This document shows, piece by piece, positions 1 to 8,377 of a DNA stretch of 64,000 nucleotides; the first letter of the stretch is position 1; every line of letters begins with the position of its first letter. Position numbers and translations under genes: made by a program. The notes under the pieces are model-generated. The model saw only the letters and a program-made list of their open reading frames with translations, ran no database searches and was not told where the DNA came from. Source of the stretch: an uncultured bacterium (GTDB taxonomy: Bacteria; Bacillota; Clostridia; Lachnospirales; Lachnospiraceae); assembly GCA_947073545.1 (NCBI GenBank), contig CAMTMP010000002.1:1-64000 (forward strand), in the 5' to 3' direction.

Positions 1-123
1 TGTATTTTGGTGTGCAAACTTATTATACACTTAAAGTGTCTCATACGGCATTTCTTTTAAAAAGTTGTAAAGTGGTGTTACTTTAACAGTCTGACAATCG
101 AAAAGTGGAGAAAGTACACGAAG

Positions 124-1731
124 GTGAGCAAGGTGCTGCTCACACTTTTCCTGCAGGGAAAATTTAATGTAAGTCTGTGTTGGAAACAGAAAATAGGTGA
201 AATGTATGTCGAGAGAGAACTGAAAAATGTGACCGTCAATGCAGACAGCAGGACGGAAATCACAGTGGAATTTCCGGAGGAAACGAAAGGAATGTTTTTC
301 TTCCGTCTGGAGGCGCTGGAAAAGGGAGGAAAGTTTTTCGGAGGCTCTTATGACGCGGAGGTGGAAGCGGAATGCCGTCCGGTAAAAATCGGCATCGTGA
401 TCTGTACATACAGGCGGGAAAAATATGTGTGTGACAATGTCAGGCTGATCAAACGGGATATTATCGAGAATCCGGAAAGTCCGCTTTACGGCAGACTGGA
501 AATGTTTATCTCGGATAACGGGAAAACGTTGGAGCCATACGGGCTTGCAGGAGAAAACGTACATATCGTCCAAAATAAGAATGCGGGAGGTGCAGGCGGT
601 TTTACAAGAGGATTAATAGAAATCCTGAAACAGCCGGATCAAAGAATTACACATGCGCTCCTGATGGATGACGATGTGGTTGTCGACACAGCGTCCATAT
701 TGCGCACGGCAGTTATGTTATCCCTGCTAAAGGAAGAATATGCTGCCGCTTTTATCGGCGGGGCCATGCTGCGGTCTGACCAGAGAAACATTCAGATTGA
801 GTCGGGAGCGTCGTGGAATGCGGGTAATCTCGTTCCGTTAAAGGCAAACCTGGACCTGCGTCTGTGGCAGAACTGTCTGTTAAACGAGCAGGAGGAGTAC
901 CGGGAATACAATGCGTGGTGGTACTGCTGTTTCCCGATGGAAGTTGTCAGTGCGGACAATCTGCCGCTTCCCATTTTTATACGGGGAGACGATTTGGAAT
1001 ATGGCCTGCGGAACATGAAAACATTGATCTTGATGAACGGCATCTGTGTCTGGCATGAGCCTTTTGAAAACAAGTATTCCTCCTTTTTGGAGTACTATAT
1101 TATCCGCAACCGGCTGATAGACAATAGTTTCCACTTTCCGGGGTGGGGAAGAAAGGAACTGATCCGTGAGCTTGTCCGGGAATACAGGAGAGAAGGGTAT
1201 CTGTACAGGTACAAAAACGTGTCGCTGTATATGCGTGGCATCAGGGATTTTCTCAAGGGAATTGATTTTCTGGAACAGACGGACGCGGAAGAGCTTCACC
1301 GACAGATTATGGAATCCGGTTATCGCGCGGCGGCGGCAGAGCAATTGGATGTGCCGTTTTACTATCAGGAATATAAACGTGGATGCAAAGAGAAACATTC
1401 TGTCCTGCATGAGGTGGTGAGGCGGCTTACCCTTAACGGTTATCTGCTCCCTGCAAAACATGTGCGCACGGTGCCAATGGCTACGGCCAGACCGGAGTTC
1501 GTCTGGCGGGCGAGGACGATTCTGTTTTATGACATTGCGGAGAACAAAGGCTTTGTCACTCACAGGAGTATACGGACTTTTATCAGCCAGGGATTTGAGG
1601 TGGCAGGCGTGATATTTGCCATACTGACCAAGTATGAGAAGGCGAAACAGAGCTATATCAGACGCGGCAATGAAATCAGGCAGCTTGCGTTCTGGGAAAG
1701 ATATCTGGGAATGGAGGAAAAAGCCGAATGA
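124..1731 (+). CDS. GlfT2-like galactofuranosyltransferase (5' part broken or beyond window)
   Basis: A GT-A glycosyltransferase resembling GlfT2, which transfers galactofuranose from UDP-Galf to a growing glycan at the membrane. Visible marks are IGIVICTYRRE, NKNAGGAGGFTRG, the metal-binding LLMDDDVVVD, IFIRGDDLEYGLR and VWHEPFENKYSSFLEYY, in the order known for GlfT2. The listed GTG start is probably not the real one. The frame stays open back to a TAA at 58-60 and encodes CYFNSLTIEKWRKYT, typical of the N-terminal beta domain of this family. Similar-looking coding sequence continues leftward in another frame (positions 3-80), so the gene appears frameshifted near 60-84 and begins outside the window. 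The stop overlaps glf by 4 bases (ATGA), indicating an operon. The family call is firm; the exact acceptor is unknown. Confidence 0.85.
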   Translation: MSKVLLTLFLQGKFNVSLCWKQKIGEMYVERELKNVTVNADSRTEITVEFPEETKGMFFFRLEALEKGGKFFGGSYDAEVEAECRPVKIGIVICTYRREKYVCDNVRLIKRDIIENPESPLYGRLEMFISDNGKTLEPYGLAGENVHIVQNKNAGGAGGFTRGLIEILKQPDQRITHALLMDDDVVVDTASILRTAVMLSLLKEEYAAAFIGGAMLRSDQRNIQIESGASWNAGNLVPLKANLDLRLWQNCLLNEQEEYREYNAWWYCCFPMEVVSADNLPLPIFIRGDDLEYGLRNMKTLILMNGICVWHEPFENKYSSFLEYYIIRNRLIDNSFHFPGWGRKELIRELVREYRREGYLYRYKNVSLYMRGIRDFLKGIDFLEQTDAEELHRQIMESGYRAAAAEQLDVPFYYQEYKRGCKEKHSVLHEVVRRLTLNGYLLPAKHVRTVPMATARPEFVWRARTILFYDIAENKGFVTHRSIRTFISQGFEVAGVIFAILTKYEKAKQSYIRRGNEIRQLAFWERYLGMEEKAE

Positions 1732-2825
1732 AATATGATTTTCTTGTGGTAGGGACCGGTCTGTATGGCGCGGTGTTTGCGCATGAGGCCGTTGCGAAGG
1801 GCAGAAAATGTCTGGTGATAGACAGAAGGGATCACATTGCAGGAAATATTTATACGCGAGAGGTGGAAGGGATACAGGTACATGAGTACGGCGCCCATAT
1901 TTTTCACACCTCAGACAAAAGAATATGGGAGTATGTAAATCAATTTGCCGAGTTTAACCATTACGTGAACTCACCGGTGGCAGTCTATCGGGACGAACTG
2001 TATAATCTGCCCTTCAATATGAACACGTTTAGCAAAATGTGGGGAATCAGGACACCGCAGGAAGCTAAGGAAATGATTGCCGAGCAGATTGCGGGGCTGG
2101 GAATCACGGCGCCCAAGAATTTGGAAGAGCAGGCGCTTTCCCTTGTGGGGGAGGACGTGTACCGGAAACTGGTAAAAGGATATACGGAAAAGCAGTGGGG
2201 AAGAGACTGTACCGAGCTTCCGGCCTTTATCATCAGACGGCTGCCGCTCCGGTTTACCTATGACAACAATTACTTTAACGACAGGTATCAGGGTATACCG
2301 ATTGGCGGATATACGGCGATGGTGGAAAAGATGCTGAAAGGCGCAGAGGTGAAGCTGGGTGTCGACTATCTGGAAGACAAGGCGTCCTTTGACGCTGTGG
2401 CGGACCGGGTGGTTTACACTGGGCAGATCGACCGCTATTTTGACTATTGCGAAGGGGTACTCGATTACAGAATGGTGCGCTTCGAGCAGGAAATTTTGGA
2501 CTGTGACAATTATCAGGGAAATGCGGTAGTAAATTATACGGAGCGGGAAGTTCCCTATACGAGAATTATTGAACATAAGCATTTTGAGTTTGGGACACAG
2601 CCAAAGACGGTGATTTCGCGAGAATATCCGGATGAGTGGCACAAGGGTGAGGAGCCATACTATCCCGTAAACGATGAGAAGAATAGTGCGGTGTATGAGG
2701 CGTATCAAAAACTGGCAGAGGAAGAGAAGCATGTGATCTTCGGGGGCAGGCTTGGCGAGTATCGGTATTATGACATGGATAAAGTAGTGGGAAGGGCGCT
2801 GGAGATGGCGGAGAGGGAGCTGTGA
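1728..2825 (+). CDS. glf: UDP-galactopyranose mutase
   Basis: FAD-dependent mutase that converts UDP-galactopyranose to UDP-galactofuranose, the donor for the upstream GlfT2-like enzyme. The 365-residue protein has the usual length. The N-terminal dinucleotide-binding motif is VVGTGLYGAVFA, followed by VIDRRDHIAGNIYT, the hallmark YGAHIFHTS, YNLPFNMNTF, the active-site GYTEKQWGRDCTELP and the C-terminal HVIFGGRLGEYRYYDMD. It is translationally coupled to the gene before it by a 4-base overlap and is followed after one base by a membrane protein gene. Together with the Wzm/Wzt transporter at 12.6-14.5 kb it indicates an exported Galf-containing polymer. Assignment is essentially certain. Confidence 0.97.
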   Translation: MKYDFLVVGTGLYGAVFAHEAVAKGRKCLVIDRRDHIAGNIYTREVEGIQVHEYGAHIFHTSDKRIWEYVNQFAEFNHYVNSPVAVYRDELYNLPFNMNTFSKMWGIRTPQEAKEMIAEQIAGLGITAPKNLEEQALSLVGEDVYRKLVKGYTEKQWGRDCTELPAFIIRRLPLRFTYDNNYFNDRYQGIPIGGYTAMVEKMLKGAEVKLGVDYLEDKASFDAVADRVVYTGQIDRYFDYCEGVLDYRMVRFEQEILDCDNYQGNAVVNYTEREVPYTRIIEHKHFEFGTQPKTVISREYPDEWHKGEEPYYPVNDEKNSAVYEAYQKLAEEEKHVIFGGRLGEYRYYDMDKVVGRALEMAEREL

Positions 2826-2826
2826 G

Positions 2827-4308
2827 ATGGCTGGATTAAGGGACTGGATGATAGAACACCGCAGAGAGCTAATTGTCAGATTGCTGCTCATTTCGGCAGG
2901 CGGGTTATATGTCTATCTTTTCTCGTATACGACCTCGCCTCTGTATCCCAAATATTATTTTGGGGATGCAGCAGAGTTCTTGACTATAGGGAAAGCGTGG
3001 ACAACAGGGAAAATACCTTATAAGGATTTCTTTGATCATAAAGGCCCTGCAATTTATTTCATAAATATGCTTGGATTCATGCTAACCGGGACAAAAACAG
3101 GTGTATTTGTCATTCAGTGTATTTTTATGGCAGTTACCGCCAATGTGCTGTTCAGCATGGGAAAATTGCGTTCAAATAGCAGTGCATACGGGGGAATACT
3201 CGTTGCTATGTGTCTGCTCATACTTAGGGGTAATTATGGGGAAGGAAATTATGTGGATGAGTATTGCCTAACTTTTGTTGCGGCCAGTGCATATTACCAG
3301 TTGAAGTGGTTCTATAACAGAACAGAAAAGCACTCGCCGTATACTGCTGCGTTTTATGGGGCTGCGTTTGGATTTTGCGCCATGATGCGGGTGACAAATG
3401 CCATTCTTGTCTGTGCGGGTGTTCTGATTATTGCGATTACATTGCTGATAGGTAGAGAATATAAAAATCTGCTGCAAAATGCAGTAGGATTTGTAATCGG
3501 TTTTGCACTTGTGACGGTTCCATTTGGGGTTTATTTCGGAGTGCACGGTTGTTTTCAGGATTATATATTTGCGGCATTTACTTACAATTTTGACTACAAA
3601 GCAAATATTGGACGTTGGATTGACGGTGCAAATGCTGACACTTTGAGAAACTTTGGAAATTTATATGTCAGCTATTTTTGTGGATTGGCAGCGGCATTGC
3701 TGGCGTTTGGCCGTAAATCGTATTTACTGTCGTTTTGGCTGATTATATCCTTTGTGCTGGAAACATATCTCTTTTTTGGAGGAGCGCTGTTCGTTCAGTA
3801 TCCGCAAGTCTGCCTTCCGCAGGCAGCAATTCTTTTAAACGAAGTGTATATGCTGCGTTTCGAAGAGGAGGAGGGCATGATAAAAGCCGTGGCATTGGGA
3901 GGCATGCTGATCCCCTGTTATTTGTCGTTAACACAGCGGGTTCCTGAATTTATGAATGTGTATCGGAATTGTCATGTAGAAGAATTTCACTATGGAGCGT
4001 ATGAGTCTTTACTTGCGCAGGTTCCGGAGGAAGAACGGGATTCTCTTATGGCTTATGGGGATAACCGCTTTAAGGGAATCTATCTTGCATTTGATTTCAT
4101 GCCTGCTTATAAATATTACGCGATACAGGAGTGGAAGGCTTCTTTTAGTGATTATGTCAAGGAAGATACCCATGCGGTGTTTATGAATGGTGATGCAAAG
4201 TGGATTCTTACGGCTGGCAATACGTCAGTGATACAGGATGTGCTGGATCAACGGTATGAAGTATGTGAAACGGTGGAGGATTATGTGTTATTCAGGCTTG
4301 TTCATTAG
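2827..4308 (+). CDS. polytopic membrane protein, GT-C glycosyltransferase-like (GT39/PMT type)
   Basis: A 493-residue protein with about ten hydrophobic segments. Near the N-terminus an acidic, presumably extracytoplasmic loop reads YYFGDAAEFLTIGKAW, then TGKIPYKDFFDHKGPAIYF. This D...G..PY.D..DHKGP pattern is typical of lipid-linked-sugar GT-C enzymes of the PMT/ArnT kind, which move a sugar from a polyprenyl-phosphate carrier outside the membrane. The C-terminal 150 residues form a soluble domain. It starts one base after the glf stop, with GGGAGC upstream, so it is cotranscribed. The DPM1-like enzyme downstream could supply its polyprenyl-phosphate sugar donor (inference). The specific sugar and acceptor cannot be read from the sequence. 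Confidence 0.65.
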   Translation: MAGLRDWMIEHRRELIVRLLLISAGGLYVYLFSYTTSPLYPKYYFGDAAEFLTIGKAWTTGKIPYKDFFDHKGPAIYFINMLGFMLTGTKTGVFVIQCIFMAVTANVLFSMGKLRSNSSAYGGILVAMCLLILRGNYGEGNYVDEYCLTFVAASAYYQLKWFYNRTEKHSPYTAAFYGAAFGFCAMMRVTNAILVCAGVLIIAITLLIGREYKNLLQNAVGFVIGFALVTVPFGVYFGVHGCFQDYIFAAFTYNFDYKANIGRWIDGANADTLRNFGNLYVSYFCGLAAALLAFGRKSYLLSFWLIISFVLETYLFFGGALFVQYPQVCLPQAAILLNEVYMLRFEEEEGMIKAVALGGMLIPCYLSLTQRVPEFMNVYRNCHVEEFHYGAYESLLAQVPEEERDSLMAYGDNRFKGIYLAFDFMPAYKYYAIQEWKASFSDYVKEDTHAVFMNGDAKWILTAGNTSVIQDVLDQRYEVCETVEDYVLFRLVH

Positions 4309-4393
4309 AGGAGACGGATGAGTAAATTTTTCGAAATGACAGTTTTATCGTTTATGAACTGAGCGGAAATTAGAGGATGAAAGAGGGAGAAGG

Positions 4394-5119
4394 ATGGAGA
4401 AATTATACATAGTAATACCGGCGTACAACGAGTCGGAAAATATAAAGCAAGTGATAGAGGAATGGTACCCGGTTGTGGAGAAATACAACGGAGAAGGAGA
4501 GTCAAGGCTCGTCATCATAAATGACGGGAGCAAAGACAATACATACGAAATCATGTGTGAACTGGCAGAAAACCTGCCGCTGTTCCAGCCCCTTACGAAA
4601 CCGAATGCCGGACATGGCGCGACGGTTCTGTACGGTTATAAGTATGCACTCGGTCAAGGGGCCGATTACATATTCCAGACGGACTCGGACGGGCAGACGA
4701 GACCTGATGAGTTCCACCAGTTCTGGGAAAACAGAAAGAAATACAGTGCCGTGATCGGCTATCGGAATCACAGGGAGGACGGCTTTTCCAGAATATTTGT
4801 AACAAAAACTTTGAAACTTGTTTTGAGGGTGATTTTCGGCCTGAATGTCACGGATGCGAATACACCGTTTCGGCTGATGAGCAGGGAGGTAATGGAGGAG
4901 TATCTTCCGGACATTCCGAAAGACTTTAACCTGTCCAATGTGATGCTTACCGTATTGCTTCTGTATAACAGAGAAAAGGTAAAATTTATCCCCATCACGT
5001 TTCGCCCACGTCAGGGCGGAGTTAATTCCATTAATCTTCCGAAGATTACGAAAATAGGGATACAGGCTGTTAAGGATTTCAGAATTATCAAAAAGGGTAT
5101 GAAGCGGCATAGCCGGTAA
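4394..5119 (+). CDS. family 2 glycosyltransferase, DPM1/polyprenyl-phosphate sugar synthase-like
   Basis: A 241-residue GT-A enzyme starting IVIPAYNESENI, with VIINDGSKDNT, GHGATVLYGYKYALG and the metal-binding DYIFQTDSDGQTRPDEF, then TPFRLMSREVM. This pattern belongs to the dolichyl/undecaprenyl-phosphate sugar synthases, which charge a lipid carrier from a nucleotide sugar on the cytoplasmic face. It has no C-terminal membrane helices; GtrA, a small membrane partner often paired with such enzymes, lies at 7963-8361. The start ATG has GGGAGAAGG just upstream. An 85-base gap separates it from the previous gene and holds a short decayed-looking reading frame (4318-4362). Family call is firm; the sugar is unknown. 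Confidence 0.88.
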   Translation: MEKLYIVIPAYNESENIKQVIEEWYPVVEKYNGEGESRLVIINDGSKDNTYEIMCELAENLPLFQPLTKPNAGHGATVLYGYKYALGQGADYIFQTDSDGQTRPDEFHQFWENRKKYSAVIGYRNHREDGFSRIFVTKTLKLVLRVIFGLNVTDANTPFRLMSREVMEEYLPDIPKDFNLSNVMLTVLLLYNREKVKFIPITFRPRQGGVNSINLPKITKIGIQAVKDFRIIKKGMKRHSR

Positions 5120-5250
5120 AAGACGCATAAGTAAGTGATCAGGATGTGGATATAACAGAGTGAGGAATGGCGGAATGAAAAAAGTGACAGGCTTTCTTAT
5201 CAATATATAAAAAATACGGATATTTATTTCAGGGAAAGCTGTTTAGTTTA

Positions 5251-7182
5251 GTGATCCTGTTTTATAAAGAGAACAGAGTTGCAAAAACACCTGTAGATGC
5301 ATTAAAAAGAGTGCTGTCACACTTTAGGGAAATAAAGGTGTATGGCGGGAGCTGTTCCAGAGAAAAGGTATTGGAAAAGGCAAGATTCGATGCTGACGGC
5401 TGTCACACCTTTATTTACACATGGGATGTCTATAAAACAGTGAAGATCAGGGGAAGAATCCTTGGGAACTGTACGATTGATTATAGAAAAATATTAAACT
5501 GCGGTTTGTCTCATTATTATATGGATGGAGAGGACGAGTTTGCAAAAACCAACAATTCCCTGTTGGACGCTATTCTTACATACGTGGGAAGACTGGCTGA
5601 CTTTGTGAGGGAAAGTGAAATTGCCAATAGAGATAATATTGTTTCATATCTGGTGCGGTTCAAGGATGAACCGGCACAAAACTTGGAGGAAGCGTTACAG
5701 CGCATTCTGGTCATAAATCAGATCCAGTGGCAGATGGGCCACATTTTGGTCGGGCTTGGAAGACTGGATTATTGTCTTGACGGGTATGTGGAAGAGGAGA
5801 CAAAAGCGAAAAGACTTTTGACAGAGTTTTTCAGCCTGCTTCACAAGTATTATACAATCAAAAGCAACGCTTTGATGGGTGATACAGGACAGATTGTGAT
5901 TTTGGGTGGAAGGACAGAAGAGGGAGAGTGCTTTACAAATAATTATACGCAGTTAATGATTGAAACGATTCAGGAGTTGCAGATTCCGGACCCCAAGGTG
6001 TTATTGCGCGTTAACAGAGATATGGAAGATGCTGCGTGGACAGATATCATCCATGTCATGTCATCTAATACAGGCAGCCCGCTTATTTCGAATGATGATG
6101 AGATCATTGAGCATATGGTTTCGTTTGGATATGAGAGAGAAGACGCGAATAATTATATTACGTCTGCCTGCTGGGAGCCTATTGCCGGGAATTGCTACGA
6201 ACAGAACAATATTATTTCGTTAAACTATCTGGAACCATTTGAGCGTATTTCCAAAAGGCATGATTTACAGAAAATAGATACATTTGACCGATTGATGAAA
6301 TTATACTACGAAGAACTGAAGGGATATATAGAAAGTATAACGGGATATCTGGATACCTTGAAGTGGGAAAAGGACCCTCTATACTCCATGTTTGACGAAA
6401 ATGCGAGGAGATGCCGCAGAGATGTCAGTACAGGCGGCAGCAAATACAATAACTATGGAATACTTACGGTGGCAATGGCAAATGCTGTTAATTCCTTGAA
6501 CAATATCCGCGAATTGGTGTTTGAAAAGAAACTTTACACTTATGAAGAGCTGGATTCCTGCAGAAGGGCCAATTTCAAGAATCATGAGGCAGAATATCTG
6601 CTGCTGAAAAATGCGGATAAGAAGTGGGGACATGATGAGGACGAAGTTTGTTCCTTTGTGAATCAGATTACGGAGAAGACACAGATATTTTTGGACGCAT
6701 ATGAAAATCCGCTAGGGGGGGGGGTAAAATTTGGGCTTAGCTCACCTCACTATATTATGAACAGTGTGGACTATCCTGCATCATTTGACGGGCGGAGGAA
6801 AGGAGAACCTTTTTCGGTACACATATCATCCGGTGAGGGAATTGCATATACAGAATTGATGAATTTTGCCTCAAAGCTCGACTATTCAGGAAAGAGATTT
6901 AATGGCAATGTTGTTGACTTTATGGTAATGCCAGCTCTGGTGAAGCAGAATATAGCGCAGTTTGTACAACTGATTAAGGTATCTTTGTTGCAAGGGTGCT
7001 GCCAACTGCAGGCAAACGTAATAGATGCTGCAACATTAATACTTGCAAAAAATAATCCAAATGATTTTCCCAATTTAATAGTCAGGGTATGGGGATTTAA
7101 TGCATATTTTAACGAATTGCCGGAAGAATATAAAGATTATCTGATCGAGAGGGCAAGACAAAATGAAGCTGCGTTTAACTAG
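5251..7182 (+). CDS. glycyl radical enzyme (pyruvate formate-lyase family), atypical
   Basis: A 643-residue member of the glycyl radical superfamily. The C-terminal radical loop is RVWGFNAYF with Gly615. The active-site loop is SACWEP with Cys307 and Glu309, the C-x-E form seen in dehydratase and lyase members rather than the CC of pyruvate formate-lyase. SFDGRRKGEPFSVHISSG before the radical domain is also family-typical. The N-terminus is shorter than in standard members, about 760-850 residues. The gene overlaps its activase by 20 bases. The GTG start is weakly supported: the frame is open back to 5188, and a better start at 5175 (ATG with GAGG) would join by a 2-base slip in TATATA. Codons 489-491 lie in a run of ten G. 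Its place among glycosyltransferases suggests a sugar or polymer-related substrate (inference); the substrate is unknown. Confidence 0.85.
   Translation: MILFYKENRVAKTPVDALKRVLSHFREIKVYGGSCSREKVLEKARFDADGCHTFIYTWDVYKTVKIRGRILGNCTIDYRKILNCGLSHYYMDGEDEFAKTNNSLLDAILTYVGRLADFVRESEIANRDNIVSYLVRFKDEPAQNLEEALQRILVINQIQWQMGHILVGLGRLDYCLDGYVEEETKAKRLLTEFFSLLHKYYTIKSNALMGDTGQIVILGGRTEEGECFTNNYTQLMIETIQELQIPDPKVLLRVNRDMEDAAWTDIIHVMSSNTGSPLISNDDEIIEHMVSFGYEREDANNYITSACWEPIAGNCYEQNNIISLNYLEPFERISKRHDLQKIDTFDRLMKLYYEELKGYIESITGYLDTLKWEKDPLYSMFDENARRCRRDVSTGGSKYNNYGILTVAMANAVNSLNNIRELVFEKKLYTYEELDSCRRANFKNHEAEYLLLKNADKKWGHDEDEVCSFVNQITEKTQIFLDAYENPLGGGVKFGLSSPHYIMNSVDYPASFDGRRKGEPFSVHISSGEGIAYTELMNFASKLDYSGKRFNGNVVDFMVMPALVKQNIAQFVQLIKVSLLQGCCQLQANVIDAATLILAKNNPNDFPNLIVRVWGFNAYFNELPEEYKDYLIERARQNEAAFN
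6715..6724 (+). repeat. run of ten G inside the glycyl radical enzyme gene
   Basis: Ten consecutive G bases encode Gly-Gly-Gly and the first base of Val in the frame CTA GGG GGG GGG GTA. The run lies 369 bases before the glycyl radical codon, so any 1- or 2-base slip would remove Gly615 and inactivate the enzyme. Long G runs are classic slippage sites in phase-variable surface genes; here that role is inference. Confidence 0.95.
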
Positions 7183-7933
7183 TATTCAGAGGTTTAGTGT
7201 ACACGATGGGCCGGGGATCAGGACCACATTGTTCGCCAAGGGATGCAGCATCAGATGCCCATGGTGTGCGAACCCGGAGAATTTGAGCCATGAGATACAA
7301 AAATACTGTACAGAGTCAGGCGTTTGGAAACAGTACGGTGAGGATTACTCGATTGAACAAGTGTTTGATATATGTATGAAAGATAAAAATTTCTACGGTG
7401 CGGACGGTGGGATCACGGCGTCAGGCGGAGAAGCATTATTGCAGGCAAAACCTCTGGCGGAATTGTTTAAGAGACTAAAAGAGGAGCAAATCGGCTGCTG
7501 TCTGGAAACATCGCTATATGCGCCTGAAAAGAATTTGGAATTACTCAGAAATTATCTGGATTACATATATGTAGATATGAAGGTGCTGGATGAAGAGCGG
7601 GCGGATGATATTTTAAATGCGCCTTTACAGCTTTATGAGAAAAATCTGAAATATCTGTTTTCTGCGTTTCCACGTGAGAAAATATGTATTCGTATACCGT
7701 TGGTAGATGAAATGACGTTTACAGAGAAGAATATAAATGTTATCAGTGAACATTTGAAGAACTTTCAACCTTCGAAATGTGAAATATTCAGTGTACATAA
7801 TCTGGGCTCTGCCAAATATGCCACATTGAATTTAGCGTATCATAAGTTCAGAAAAATAACGGAGGAAGAATTGCTTAAGGTAAAGGGATATCTTCAGAAA
7901 CAGTCGGGCAATACATGTTTTGTTATTCATTAG
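7163..7933 (+). CDS. glycyl radical enzyme activase (radical SAM, PflA family)
   Basis: Installs the glycyl radical on the partner enzyme encoded just upstream. The radical-SAM cluster motif is GCSIRCPWC (Cys28, Cys32, Cys35), preceded by RFSVHDGPGIRTTLF, the PflA-family signature, and followed by GGITASGGEALLQ, which belongs to the SAM-binding region. At 256 residues it matches the simple PflA type: there is no inserted ferredoxin-like domain with extra clusters, unlike the activases of many glycerol-dehydratase-like enzymes. It overlaps the enzyme gene by 20 bases, which implies coupled translation and a dedicated pair. The following gene starts 29 bases downstream. Confidence 0.92.
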   Translation: MKLRLTSIQRFSVHDGPGIRTTLFAKGCSIRCPWCANPENLSHEIQKYCTESGVWKQYGEDYSIEQVFDICMKDKNFYGADGGITASGGEALLQAKPLAELFKRLKEEQIGCCLETSLYAPEKNLELLRNYLDYIYVDMKVLDEERADDILNAPLQLYEKNLKYLFSAFPREKICIRIPLVDEMTFTEKNINVISEHLKNFQPSKCEIFSVHNLGSAKYATLNLAYHKFRKITEEELLKVKGYLQKQSGNTCFVIH

Positions 7934-7962
7934 CGTGAGTCGTTTTATTTTGGGGGATGCAA

Positions 7963-8361
7963 ATGATAGAACTGATAAAAAAATATAAACCGTTGATAAG
8001 AGAAATGTTTTTATATGGAGTGTTTGGGCTTACTTCTGCAGGCATTGACACGCTGAGCTTCTGGGGATTTTCCTATTTAGCAATGTCGGTGCTTACTGCG
8101 AATTTTATAAGTGTCAACATTGGAATTACCGTTTCCTTTTTCTTGAATACTTTTATTAATTTTAGAAAAAGTACAGAGCTTGGCAAGCGTGCGGTTAAAT
8201 TCTTCGGTGTCGGATATATTGGGCTGGCGCTGTCAACCGTAATTATGTTCATCGGTGTTAATGTCATGGAACAGAATAAAATGCTGGTAAAGATCATATC
8301 TGTTTTTGTTGCGGCGGCGGTGCAGTACGTATTAAATAAATTTGTTACATATCGTAACTGA
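7963..8361 (+). CDS. GtrA family membrane protein
   Basis: A 132-residue protein with four predicted helices in the GtrA pattern: FLYGVFGLTSAGIDTLSF, NIGITVSFFLNTFINFRKS and a C-terminal QYVLNKFVTYRN. GtrA-like proteins act with polyprenyl-phosphate sugar synthases, probably helping flip the lipid-linked sugar across the membrane. The partner here is probably the DPM1-like enzyme at 4394-5119. ATG at 7963 is preferred over 7957 because GGGGG then sits 6 bases upstream rather than touching the start codon. Cotranscription with the activase gene is likely, since only 29 bases separate them. Confidence 0.85.
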   Translation: MIELIKKYKPLIREMFLYGVFGLTSAGIDTLSFWGFSYLAMSVLTANFISVNIGITVSFFLNTFINFRKSTELGKRAVKFFGVGYIGLALSTVIMFIGVNVMEQNKMLVKIISVFVAAAVQYVLNKFVTYRN

Positions 8362-8377
8362 TAAAAGGGGTGGGGCT

